A stretch of 64,000 nucleotides of DNA, taken from contig JACCLO010000011.1 of NCBI GenBank assembly GCA_029448655.1, positions 1,302,001 through 1,366,000 on the forward strand, given 5' to 3'. Below the pieces are notes generated by a model. That model ran no database searches. It saw only the letters and a program-made list of their open reading frames with translations, and had not been told where the DNA came from. Made by a program: the position numbers and the translations under genes. The number at the start of each line of letters is the position of its first letter. Within the stretch, counting starts at the first letter, position 1. Source of the DNA: Wolfiporia cocos (Eukaryota; Basidiomycota; Agaricomycetes; Polyporales; Phaeolaceae). Below, piece after piece: positions 7,201 through 17,600 of the stretch.

Positions 7201-9390
7201 CCGATTCCGACAAAAAAAGATGCCCTCCCCTTTTCGCAATGCTCAGTTGACTTCATCACGGACCTTCCCCCGGTAGGGAAGTATGACTCGATCATGGTCA
7301 TCGTCGATCATGGGTCGTCCAAGGCGATATCACTAACCCCATGCAGCAAGACCATCACCAGCGAAGGGGCAGCTGACATATTCCATCGGCAAATCTATTC
7401 GAAGTACGGACTCCCCCGAAAAATTATATCCGATCGAGGACCGCAATTCGCGTCCAAGCTCTTTCAAGGGCTCTGTAAAGTCCTTGGAATTGAGTCCGCC
7501 CTCAGCACGGCCTATCACCCACAGACAGACGGACAGACAGAAAGAATGAACCAACAAATCGAAGTCTACCTGCGGATATACTGTATGAACGACCCAAGAC
7601 TTTGGGCGACGCGATTAGCAGACGTAGAATTCGCTCACAACACACGAAGGACGGAGGGGCGGCCTGCCCCTACAGAAGTAATCATGGGATACATCCCGAG
7701 AGGATTACCAGACGAAGTTGGAACCACCCAGGTACCAGCAGCAGCTGACCGACTAAAAGCCGCACGAGAAGCAAGGGAAAAGGCAATTGCCGCTCATGAG
7801 CTAATGCAGAAGCGAATGGCAGGAAGGACCCTACGAGACCTCCCTAAATTCGACAAAGGGGACAAGGTCTGGCTCGATGCCAAGAACCTCCACCTCCCAT
7901 ACGAATCTCAGAAGCTCGCCCCCAAAAGGGAGGGACCATTCACTATCACTGAAAAGCTTGGGAATGTAACTTATCGACTAGCCCTGCCACCGCGATGGAA
8001 AGTACATCCGGTCTTCCATGCAGCCCTACTGAAGCCGTTCAATGAGACAAGGGTGCACGGACCCAATCATATGAAGCCGCCCCCGGAATTAGTCGACGGG
8101 GAAGCAGAGTATGAAGTCGAAGCCATCCTGAACCAACGACAATACTGAGGGAAGAAGCAATACCTCGTCCACTGGAAAGGCTACCCATCGGCGGAAGATT
8201 CATGGGAAGGCGAAGCCAGTTTAAAGAATTCCCCGGACGTCCTCAGGGAGTTTAAAAGCAAGAGGACGAAGACTAAGGTCCGGCAGGTCGAAGAAATAGC
8301 ATGTCGACGCCACTCCCTACAACCAGCCCGTCTGAGCGACCTACCGCCCCGGCAATGCGGCAATCCCTCGCAGTCCGCATGGGGTACCAGACAGGCAGGT
8401 GTTACGGCTGCTCGGAGGATGCCCACGTCCGCACCAGACATGCGCTCACCTGGCACAGGTCCGACATCCCCCCCGGAGGGCAGGCGACCCCCTGGACCGA
8501 TCGATTTGAACTCATACAGGAACTCACCGACATATTCGACCAGTACCAGGACGTCATGGAAAGAATCGTCCAACTCGAGCGCACAGCCCTCCTTCAGCGA
8601 CAGAGGCTTGGGCGGTGCATCGGTCAGTGGATTGACCACCTCGGGGCGTCGACACCATTGCGAGTCCGGCGAGCGTTCGCAGAAGTCGAAGCGGGCCCGC
8701 CCCGCTTACCACGAACGCGAAGCCCTGTCCCAGCCATGCCCCCCTGGTTACTCGACGACGGCGAGCTGGATCGAATCGCAGAACCATTCGATTTTATGGA
8801 ATACAGTCATGTGGTACCTCGCGACGCTGCCGTACCGACCGCCCCCGGAGGACCTCGACCTCGAGAATCAGCGCGCCCTCCTCCGCATCCACGAGACGAT
8901 GAACGACGCCCAGTTCGAGAGGGGTCGGGCGATGGTAGGGCTCCCCCCTCGCCGACCTCTGCAGCTGCTAGCGACGGAGTTAGCAACAGATCTCCATCAG
9001 TTGAGATCATTACCTGGGAGGAATGGGAGCGAGGGAGGGACGGATGGGAAGAATCCCTTTACCAGCTGCCTACCTGGCTCCGACAGCGTCTCTGGGCCCA
9101 CCACCACCACCAGCGGTACGAATCCGGAGAGTATCTTCGCGCCGTCCCCTCAGCCCGCTCACCACCTCGACCATCCGCCGAAGAGCCCTGTCGTCGATGT
9201 GGTAGCCCCTGGCATTGGGTCCTCGACTGCCCCGATTACAGATGCCCCACCTGCAGAGTCACGCAGCCAGGACATCGCGTCGGCGAGTGCGCCTTATATC
9301 AGGTATGGATCCCCCCTCCGACGCCTCCGCTCCCCGATACAGATGCGGGATACAACGACCCTGACCCGGAGGCCCTCTGAGTGGCCGTGA
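4207..9390 (+). pseudogene. pol: Pol of element 1, with one TGA before the chromodomain
   Basis: The frame is open from 4207 (overlapping gag in -1), with the first TTG at 4273 and no early ATG. Counting from 4273, I see an aspartic protease (DSG, about 38-40) and a trimeric dUTPase domain (about 165-288), with the GYDLYA, GRIASRSG, RIAQIIFE and RGEKGFGSTD motifs. These are followed by reverse transcriptase with YMDD (about 558), RNase H (ETDAS, about 706), integrase with an HHCC finger (about 921-962) and catalytic D, D, E (about 993, 1053, 1089), and a GPF module. TGA at 8146-8148 then interrupts the frame. A chromodomain follows in frame (8149-8265, KKQYLVHWKGY and SWE), and the frame stays open to 9390. 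The TGA fits a C-to-T change in a CGA codon. The extension beyond the chromodomain overlaps ORF3. Confidence 0.88.
8301..9380 (+). CDS. ORF3: zinc-knuckle protein nested in pol, element 1
   Basis: This 359-residue ORF starts ATGTCGACG at 8301 and lies in a different frame from pol, inside the 3' extension of pol. The function is unknown. It has an N-terminal Arg/Pro-rich part, a helical segment rich in Gln, Leu and Arg that may form a coiled coil (about residues 70-130), a conserved PFDFME motif, a conserved RSPSV-ITWEE-ERG block, and near the C-terminus two knuckles: CRRCGSPWHWVLDC (C-x2-C-x4-H-x4-C) and CPTCRVTQPGHRVGEC (C-x2-C-x6-H-x4-C). Element 2 encodes a clear homologue of 354 residues at the same place, also starting Met-Ser-Thr and ending Glu-Ala-Leu. 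It occupies the env position but shows no signal peptide or membrane segment. A nucleic-acid-binding role is an inference from the knuckles. Confidence 0.82.
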   Translation: MSTPLPTTSPSERPTAPAMRQSLAVRMGYQTGRCYGCSEDAHVRTRHALTWHRSDIPPGGQATPWTDRFELIQELTDIFDQYQDVMERIVQLERTALLQRQRLGRCIGQWIDHLGASTPLRVRRAFAEVEAGPPRLPRTRSPVPAMPPWLLDDGELDRIAEPFDFMEYSHVVPRDAAVPTAPGGPRPRESARPPPHPRDDERRPVREGSGDGRAPPSPTSAAASDGVSNRSPSVEIITWEEWERGRDGWEESLYQLPTWLRQRLWAHHHHQRYESGEYLRAVPSARSPPRPSAEEPCRRCGSPWHWVLDCPDYRCPTCRVTQPGHRVGECALYQVWIPPPTPPLPDTDAGYNDPDPEAL

Positions 9391-9420
9391 AGCTTGGATT
9401 TCATCGAGGGCGATGAAGGC

Positions 9421-9435
9421 TTGAGGGGGGGGTGA
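9421..9435 (+). other. Polypurine tract of element 1
   Basis: TTGAGGGGGGGTGA ends right before the 3' LTR at 9436. It is the expected start point for plus-strand DNA. Element 2 and both TRIMs have a similar purine run at the same place. Confidence 0.8.
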
Positions 9436-9977
9436 TGTTACGGTTCTACCAGGTACACTCGAATATTCCGTTTGACGCCTCACCGTGTATGAGGACTTAG
9501 CGTTCAACCGCTGTACCCAGCGCTCTATTTCTAGGGGGCCTCCGCTCAACCGTAGGCCCCGTTTCATGTATAACAACCCTATGCCCACTCTCTGTGTCCG
9601 CATCGCGTTCTAGCTGATATTCTGTGTCCAACCACAGTAGTTCTACGTTTCATCCCTTGTTGCGCGCAACCGCAACACTTCTCCTTTATTACTTATATCG
9701 TTAGCTCGACGGACTTAATAGTAGTAGTACCAAAGACACTATGACCCCGATTAACGGATCGCAGTATATAACCTGATGTAAATATCGATCGAGTTCCTCA
9801 GCTCGACCTTGTTGAATTCAAGGATCTTATACTCGTTCTCAAAGGCTTGAGCAATTAAGCCTGCAGCTTGTATATTGACGCTCTGACTCTGAGGAGTCCG
9901 ACGAGTAGTGCGCTACTCGATACGCTGAGTAACTCGACTTAGTTATTCTGCGTTGAACGGATATTCGATCCGTAACA
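9436..9977 (+). repeat. 3' LTR of element 1
   Basis: 542 bp, TGTTACGG to CCGTAACA, about four differences from the 5' LTR. Confidence 0.95.
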
Positions 9978-9985
9978 GTGCAGAC

Positions 9986-10410
9986 CCTGTCAGGCCAGTC
10001 ACCTGGGGATGTGTGGGGGTGTTGATCTCTGAGGAGTTTTCGGACATTTCTGTCGGAAAATGATAAGTGTCTTCGTTTCTGTGGGAAACGAATCTAAAGG
10101 AAGTCTTCTGTTCATGCCATGTTGATGTGCCATGTCTTGATCCAACGTTCACACCTTGTCAGGTTTAAAAGATTCCGTAATTATATCAAAGCCTTGTCAG
10201 GCGATGTTATTGCAAGTCCGGGAATGTAAATTTCATGGCCTCTAGGCCACGTACTGCACTACGAATACTACTGTCTAGTACCTTCCCATTCCTAAGGTAT
10301 TTGCGAATTGCGTTCGCATCCCTTTCTATCTCCCTCAACTCCTTGTTACTGACATTGCCCTACAGTGTTTCTAGGAAAAAAGTGTCGTGGAATTTCCTGA
10401 AGTGACGAAC
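9986..10410 (-). other. Right part of the interrupted minus-strand remnant
   Basis: From 10152 down to 9986 a minus-strand frame is open. If element 1 and one copy of its target duplication are set aside, it continues at 2005 until a TGA. 10153-10410 has no convincing ORF on either strand. Confidence 0.25.
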
Positions 10411-11145
10411 TCATTTCACCACTGTCTGACTGTCTTTTTCGGACCAGAAAGGAGATGGGTCGTCGAGGATTAGGATGTATACGGATGCAAGGATGTGTTC
10501 GGTCTCTTCCAGTATAGGAAGGAGACGGTGCGCCCATTGGTACTTTTTGTACATGATGGCAATGCAATCTCTGTTGGTTTCTTCGGGTAGTAAGTGGAAA
10601 TGATCCGGTACCCATTCGGGTTCAATCCGGACTTCCTTCACGATGCGTGCTGCAGTTTCGTCTGATATGATGCGGTTGAGAAGGGAAGCGGGGGTTACGG
10701 GGGTCGGATTGTACCCTGGGTAATTGGCGATAACTCTGTTGAGGTAGGCTTGCTCGGCCTCACTTTCCAAGCATCGCTCGTGGGCGCGTTCAGCTTGGTG
10801 AAGCTCCGCTGCTTCCCTGAGTCTGTCAAATTCCTTGTACCTCTGTTGTAAGAGGGCTTCCCACTCTTCTGGTGTGTGAACTACTTCCTTCTTCTTGGGA
10901 GGTTTGGCCGGGTTCCAACTGGGACCCCGGTACTGTGTGTTTGGAATCAGGCTCTTAACCTGCTTCTTACTCCAGGGTTTGATGTCCCAGAGTTCGGGCT
11001 GGCCAGTCACCATGTTGGTGATGACCATCTTAGAAGGCGGAGCCTTCTGAGATTCTTGCTGTCTCTTTGTCTGCATTGCCCTGAAAGGGTGATTGAGGCG
11101 TTGCTCGATCTTCTGGGTGGACTTCTGGAATCGGTCAGCTGGCAT
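10411..11145 (-). CDS. Hypothetical protein, 244 aa
   Basis: I do not recognise this protein. It starts with ATG at 11145 and ends with TAA at 10411. The N-terminal third is basic and Gln-rich. A run with EEWEALLQQRYKEFDRL and many Ala, Glu and Arg residues (about 100-150) is likely coiled coil. The C-terminal part is mixed and ends in an acidic, hydrophobic segment. There are no catalytic motifs, membrane segments or signal peptide. It lies upstream of, and on the same strand as, the broken remnant at 9986-10152 and 310-2013, so both may come from one decayed gene or old element. The undisturbed length of the frame is the main support. Confidence 0.45.
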   Translation of the reverse strand: MPADRFQKSTQKIEQRLNHPFRAMQTKRQQESQKAPPSKMVITNMVTGQPELWDIKPWSKKQVKSLIPNTQYRGPSWNPAKPPKKKEVVHTPEEWEALLQQRYKEFDRLREAAELHQAERAHERCLESEAEQAYLNRVIANYPGYNPTPVTPASLLNRIISDETAARIVKEVRIEPEWVPDHFHLLPEETNRDCIAIMYKKYQWAHRLLPILEETEHILASVYILILDDPSPFWSEKDSQTVVK

Positions 11146-11887
11146 GGCTATGGATAACCTAGATCAGAAAAGATGTACTATCTATAGAATATGGATCATC
11201 GGGCTGTCTTGATGTCGATCGTGCATGTAAGTCGGTAATGTCAGCGTCATACTGGCTTCTCTCTAAGCGCAGCTGGAAGGAACAGGATACAGATGGTGTG
11301 GTGGACCTACACTGGCCAGACATACCATTTGGGGTATTACACCCCAGGTGGTTAACCATGGCTTTAGCTGAGGACACCATGGGTTATTGTGCACCGGCCT
11401 CCATACATAAAAGTCACAGGGCTGTCTTTTGACTTGGGCACTAGCCACAGGCCTGGGCTGCCATAAAGGCAAAGCCAGATCCTTGGGCCTGGATCGTAAG
11501 CCCCTATCATTGAACATGCTAGTCTGTGTATCACCTATAGGTTGGCAGTGGTTTACGGACAGGTAACAATGCCACCTCTTTTCAGAGAGCAGCGCCGGCC
11601 CTTAAGCCTAGGCATCGGCATTATCCCCCAGATCCCATAGCCGAAAAACATCTGTGAGCAAAAAGTGCGCACAATGACCAGCGTAAAGCAGAAAACAAAA
11701 CAGCCACAACCCGCCCCAGGGCCTGATGGCTGGGGGGCAAAAAAAGACTAGTTCAAATGACACAGTACTTACTTATATGTCTTGAAGCCTTAGTGGATGC
11801 ATAACAAAGGTTATAAGCACAGGTAAAGAGCTACTAACTTTGGGGGCTAATAGCAGTAGTTGATAGGTGAACTAGTCTGAGTCCTAA
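11146..11887. other. No gene seen
   Basis: Only short frames occur on both strands. No motifs or repeats were recognised. Confidence 0.5.
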
Positions 11888-12462
11888 TGACATAGATGAC
11901 TTACATCTGTGGGACCAGCCCAGCTGGGGACTCCATAATGCCCTACAGACGCAGGTGAGGTGGGCAGCAGTGAACGCAGAGCAGCGACATAGGGTGCATG
12001 ATGTCCTGCTCATGCTCTAGCATTGATGTACCCAGTCTAGCAAGTGAGAGAGAGAGAGAGGGTCGGAGCGGACAGGGCAGCCAGCACACAGAGAGGTTCC
12101 TTAGAAGGGACCTAAGTCTGTTGTTGAGAATCTCAAGGATGGAGAGTAAGCCCCATCCTGGCATACGTTAAATACATGAGCAATGCCACTACTAGTCTAG
12201 CCCTAAAGTACTGGTCTGTGCACAGTAACTAAGAGGTCATGTGGCTAGGGGCACTATGTACCTTACATGTGACTGTAATGTGGATACCTGAGGCACGTGC
12301 TACCCTACAGTGCTAATCTAATAGGTTAGATGGGCAGATAAGATAACATGGAGTGACGAAGGATAACTGTACACTAAAGACTTAGCCCTGCAGCCTAGGG
12401 GCGCTTCTGCAATACAGCGAGGGATGTCGAGACCCCCCCCCCCCATGGGGCATTCTGTGACA
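11888..12462 (-). repeat. Solo LTR of the TRIM family, TSD CCTAA
   Basis: The 575-bp unit runs from TGACATAG to TCTGTGACA. It is flanked by CCTAA at 11883-11887 and 12463-12467. The interior matches the TRIM-2 LTR order (a purine block with GAGAATCTCAAGGATG, then CTAAAGTACTGGTCTGTGC, then a CTACCCTACAG block). It holds a run of 13 C near 12432 and a GA repeat near 12045. The orientation is inferred from TRIM-2. Confidence 0.85.
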
Positions 12463-13219
12463 CCTAAAGCAACTCAGAGTACAGTATATATACATGTCTA
12501 GTTGGACACCTAATATCATGGGTAGACCCCTGACACCGGGTATGAGTAATATGCCGGTTGGGATATGTCATCGTGCTGATGCACGATGAGTAAGACCTAT
12601 GGTAGAGTCTTGTGACGTGAAAGTACGTATCTACGTAGGGCGATAAGATAAGGGGAATGGTATCAATGATAAGATAAAGATAAGATTGGGGATCGGAATG
12701 GGATCGTACATGTGACCGATAAGTAGGTAACAGAACGTGTAAGGTTAGAGCTTAAGTGAGACAATTGTGTAGGAATTGTAAAATGTTAGGGAAAAATACA
12801 GGAAAATAACTGTTAGGTTAGGAAAATATGTGACATATGGTATGTATTAGGCCAGTAATGGCCAGTGGTGAGGCTAAGCTAAGACTATGTAGGGGAACTA
12901 CCTACTAGTCTGTGTAAAGTCTGTATGTTATTAGTAACATGTCCGTAGCGTTGGTGTGGGAATGTGTTCTATGGCATGTGCTGTGGGCGCTGATCTATGT
13001 GAAAAATGATAGAAGCCAGTGCTTCTGAGTGTGACGAGTGATATCACCTTTTTGCCCATGACACTTTGCGGGCTGATGATTCTGTGCAGCTTTATGGGCC
13101 TCGAGTCAGGTGTGGCCATTGGGCCATGAGAGGGAGGTATGGCCTGGGTGAGGCCGGGCGACAAGGTGAGTGAACCCTTCATTGTGGTTGAGGGAGATGG
13201 TGACACATTAAAAAAGATG
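12463..13219. other. No gene seen; GATAAG-rich patch
   Basis: No convincing ORF. Around 12640-12690 the word GATAAG recurs several times, which looks like simple sequence. Confidence 0.4.
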
Positions 13220-13224
13220 GATAT

Positions 13225-13766
13225 TGTTACAATTCCACCAGGTGCATCCGAATATTCTCTTTGATGCCTCATAGTGTACGAGGACTTAGCGTTCAACCGC
13301 TGTACCCAGCGCTCTATTTCTAGGGGCCTCCGTTCAACTGTAGGCCCTGTTTCATGTATAACAACCCTATGCCCACTCTCCATGTTCGCATCGCGTTCTA
13401 GCTGATATTCTGTGTCTAACCACAGTAGTTCTACGTTTCATCCCTTGTTGCGCTCAACCGCAACACTTCTCCTTTGTTACTTGTATCGTTAGACCGACGG
13501 ACTTAATAGTAGCAGTACCAAGGACACTATGACCCCGATTAACAGATCGTAGTATATAACCTGATGTAAATACCGGTCGAGTTCCTCAGCTCGACCTTGT
13601 TGAATTACAAGGATCTTATACTCATTCTCAAAGGCTTGAGCAATTAAGCCTGCAGCTTGTATATCGACACTCTGACTCTGCGGAGTCCGACGAGTAGTGT
13701 GCTACTCGATACACTGAGTAACTTGACTTAGTTATTTTGCGTGGAACGGATATTCGATCCGTAACA
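13225..13766 (+). repeat. Solo LTR of the element 1 family, TSD GATAT
   Basis: It is exactly 542 bp, running from TGTTACAATT to CCGTAACA, and is flanked by GATAT at 13220-13224 and 13767-13771. It is more diverged from element 1 than the two element 1 LTRs are from each other. It arose by LTR-LTR recombination of a full element. Confidence 0.92.
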
Positions 13767-13911
13767 GATATGGGTGGTGGGCAAAAGCCCTGTAACCACT
13801 GGTGTTGGAAGATGGGCACGGGTAATGAGTCCGCAAACCACTATTGGTGGAAAGGTGGCTTGGTAGGCCAAAAGAGGTGGTGCATCGTATTAAAAGTGAG
13901 GCCTCCAGTAA

Positions 13912-14624
13912 TGTTACGGGTCGAATACCCGTTCGTATATTCGAGTCGCGAATATAGATCGTTCTTCTGCACGTAGGCTTGTTGCCGTATGCAAGGCAAA
14001 TACTCGTTAGATGCCTTCAAGTCCTAGGTGAAGTTCCTAGGAGATCGTGTAATATCCAATACGCGTTAGAGGATATAATCTGTTCAGATGCGAGTCGAAA
14101 TAGATTATAAGACTCGCCTAAGTCCGAGAAGCCAGTGTGCACTTCGAGGACTTAGTCGTTTAATTGCTCGAGCGAGAAATACTGAGCGTAGTTTCCTACG
14201 TTTGAGAACGAGTATAAGACTTCTTGTTTATACAACAAGGTCGAGCTGAAGAGCCTCGACGGTAAGTACATGAGTTTTTATACTACGCTAGGTTTCAGGG
14301 GTCAAGTCTGTCCCAGATGCCATCGATACTATCTACGCTATAGTCCCAAACGTTTGATAAGTACGGAGTGATATATCTGAGACGATAGATAGGAATGATG
14401 GTGGTTGAACACCATCTATCAGCTAAGTGAAATGATGAACCTGCAACGATGGCAGAGTTGGATCTGCCAGAGATGAAACGAGTCCCGTTAGACTAGTACA
14501 ACTGGGGATGCGCCCAGTAAGATTACGAGTAGCCAGGGGAGGTTGGTTGCGCAACAAGTCCCTGTATCGTATTCGCCCGGTGGTGAGTTCTGCCGATATT
14601 CGAAAAATCAAAATAACCGTAACA
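13912..14624 (-). repeat. 3' LTR of element 2
   Basis: 713 bp. On the plus strand it runs from TGTTACGGG to ACCGTAACA. A purine tract, read on the minus strand as TAGGGAGGGGCTGA (14638-14625), adjoins it. Confidence 0.95.
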
Positions 14625-14635
14625 TCAGCCCCTCC

Positions 14636-17600
14636 CTAGGCATTCGTCGGCCTCGACGAATTTTCCAAGTTCCTCTCTTCAGAGTGCCTCGGCGTCCTGT
14701 TCGTTGTAGATGTCGCCGTTCCCGCTGAGGGACGGGGTCGTAGGAGTTCGCCATACGAAGTGTTGGCGGCATTCATTCTGTCGATGACCTGGTTGATTGA
14801 GCCCACAAGCTCGGCAAATATAGTCGGGGCAGTCGAGGATCCAGTGACTAGCGGATCCGCACTGTCGACAGGGTTGTTCAGGCGAGGGCCTCGCTGGTAC
14901 CCGTAGGGAAGGGATATCTCTGAGATATTCGTTGTGTCGATATCTCCAGTGGTGAGCGGCGCGGTGAAGGTTCCGTTGCGCCCATGTGGGTAAGGAGGCG
15001 GTGTCTCGTTCGTGCTCCCTCGCACCTCGCTCAAACTCCTCGCGGGTAATGCTCTGCACCGATGGAGATCGTCGAATAGGCGGCGTACTATTCGCTCTTC
15101 GCTGTCGTTCTGGGGTAGCCCTAGGGCTCGTCGGGCGTGCAGGTGGTTCACGTCTCCCGTTGCCTCCCATACCAGGAATACGTGGCGTCGGGTCTCTAAC
15201 TCCCGTTCGGCGGGCCCTCTGAGTCTCGGTAGGCAGTGGAAATAATACTCTATCGCCCTCCATAAAATCAAACGGCCTTGCAACTCGGCGTCGTTCGTCG
15301 GTGGTGAAAAAGCGGGCGGGTCGTGGTACGTATTCGGGTCGGTTGGGAGTAACGTGCTCGCGATCCTCGAAGTCGTTGAGCGCGTGTCGTAGTCGGGCCG
15401 TCGTGGTGGCGGCCAGTCGGTCGATAAGTCTGTTGGTGAGTAACTCGAGTCCCTCTCTCTGCGCTCTGATCTGCCCCTCCATTCGGATGAGGTCCTCGGT
15501 GATGTTCTGGTACGAGCTGTAAACGTGGGTGAGGTCCTGCGCGATGTCGAAGAGGGCCGTCCAGCCATCGGCTCGGCCAGCAAAAGGTCCCTCGGCCCTG
15601 TACCAGAGCAGGGCATGTCTGATCTGTAGGTGTTGGGGGGAGTGCCTCCTCTGCGGCGTACCTCTCGGTCGTCCCTCTCTGTGGCCCGCATCGCTGTGAG
15701 GGGTCGGAGCGCGGCGAGGGAGTTGGTGGCGAGTCGTCGACATACTATTACTGTTCGGTTTTCGAGTGTTGGGGCTGTCCTGACTCTCGTCCTGTGGTAG
15801 TCTTTTATCAGCTCCTTGGAATGTTCCAAGTTCGCCTCGTCTTCCCATGAGTTGTCGGCCGTGGCATAGCCTTTCCATTTGACGAAGTACTGGTGCTTCT
15901 TCCCTCGCCATCTATCAGCCAAGATGGCTTCGACTTCGTACTCTTCTTGTCCCTTGACGATATCAGGTGGCGGCCGTAGGTAATTGGGTCCGTGCACCCT
16001 CGTTTCTCTGAACGGTTTTAGTAAGGCGGCATGGAATACCGGATGAATTTTCCAGTTGGTCGGTAACTGCAACCGGTATGTCGTGGGTCCCATCTTTTCT
16101 GTGATGGTGAAGGGTCCCTCTCTTTTTGGTGCTAGTTTGTTCGATTCGTAGGGGATTGTTAGGTTCTTGGCATCGAGCCAGACCTTGTCCCCTTTCTCAA
16201 GCTTTGGCAGTTCTCTAAGGAACCGCCCTGCCATTCTTTTCTGGGCTAATTCATGCGCGATGAATGCCATCTTTCGCGCCTCTTTGATCTTCTTGATCCT
16301 GTCGACTGCTGCCGGGACGTTCCCTACTCTGTCATAGTCTGGGAATCCTCTCGGGATATATCCCAGGATTATTTCGAGTGGTGCTGGCCGGTTTTCGGTT
16401 CGTCTGGTGTTGTGTGCAAATTCGACGTCAGGTAGTCGTTGTACCCATTGGAACGGGTCGTTCATGCAGTAAATGCGAAGGTATACTTCGATTTGTTGGT
16501 TCATTCTTTCTGTTTGTCCGTCGGTCTGTGGATGGTACGCCGTACTCATCGCCGATTCTGTTCCCTGTAGCTTGCACAATTCCTTGAAAAGTTTTGATGC
16601 AAACTGTGGTCCTCTGTCTGAAATGATTTTTCGGGGGATGCCGTATAGCGAGTAGATTTTTCGGTGAAATATTTCTGCGGCCCCTTCGCTCGTGATCGTT
16701 TTGTCGCATGGGGTGAGAGAGATGGCCTTGGATAGGCCATGGTCGACAATTACCATTATGGAGTCATACTTTCCGACTCTTGGCAGGTCGGTGACAAAGT
16801 CGACCGAGCACTGTGAGAAGGGGAGGGCGTCTTCCCGTGTCGGTATTGGCTGCAAAGGGGGTTTCAGCGGATTTCTATCAGGTTTCATCTGTTGACAGAT
16901 TGCACAGCCCCGGACGTATTCCGCTATCATTGTTCCCATGTCGGGCCACCAAAAATGGGTCTTAACCTGTACTGTTGTACCCCAGATCCCAGGGTGTCCG
17001 GCCGGGATCGTGTCGTGGTATTTTGAGATGACGTCTCGTCAAAGGCCCTCATCCTTCGGCACGTACATCCTGCCCCTGTAGAGCAGTATCCCATCCGTTT
17101 GTTGCCATTCATCCGCGGTGGTTCTCGCGGGGAATTCGCCTATTCCTTCCAGGGCGCGGATCGCCTGTTCCGCAGATTCATCTCGATCGTGGGCGTTCTT
17201 GATCCGATCGATGATCGGGATCTGGATTGCGTGGACGACGAGTTCGTCTGGAAGCATGGTGATTCCCTCGTTGTCTTCGTTGCTTTCGTCCAGGTGGTAC
17301 AACCTGGAAAGCGTGTCGGCCATGACTAGTTTCCTTCCGGGGACGTGCTGCAATTTCAGGTCGAATTGCGAAAGGAATAGATGCCATCTCGCTTGTCGCC
17401 GATTTAGGCGCTGTGCGCTTCTCCAGTACGTCAGGTTCTGATGATCGCTTCGGATCAAGATCCGACGCGGTGCTCCTTCTAATAGGTGTCGCCATTCTTC
17501 TAATGCTCGGACTATTCCGAGTAGTTCGCGATCGTAGATTTCGTAGTTCCGTTCTGTTGATGTCAGGGATTGTGAGAGATATCCCACCGGCCGTTCGCGC

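Larger units (their letters stand above)
2014..9977 (+). mobile_element. Ty3/gypsy LTR element 1 (Tf1/sushi-like chromovirus)
   Basis: The complete 7,964-bp element has two 542-bp LTRs that differ at about four positions by eye (over 99% identical). Between them lie, in order, a self-priming primer site, gag, pol in the -1 frame, ORF3 nested in another frame, and a polypurine tract. The direct flanks are GTGCAGAC at 2006-2013 and 9978-9985, an 8-bp match, whereas related solo LTRs show 5 bp. It sits inside the decayed minus-strand coding region. It is inactivated at least by a TGA in pol at 8146-8148, just before the chromodomain. Confidence 0.95.

Noticed and set aside
8146..8148. TGA in pol as a programmed readthrough codon
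   Set aside because: The TGA of element 2 is at a different place (17041-17039) and element 1 has an intact codon there, so the position is not conserved. Random nonsense mutation is simpler.
8301..9380. ORF3 as an env-like protein
   Set aside because: There is no signal peptide, membrane segment or Cys pattern of an ectodomain; it has two zinc knuckles instead.
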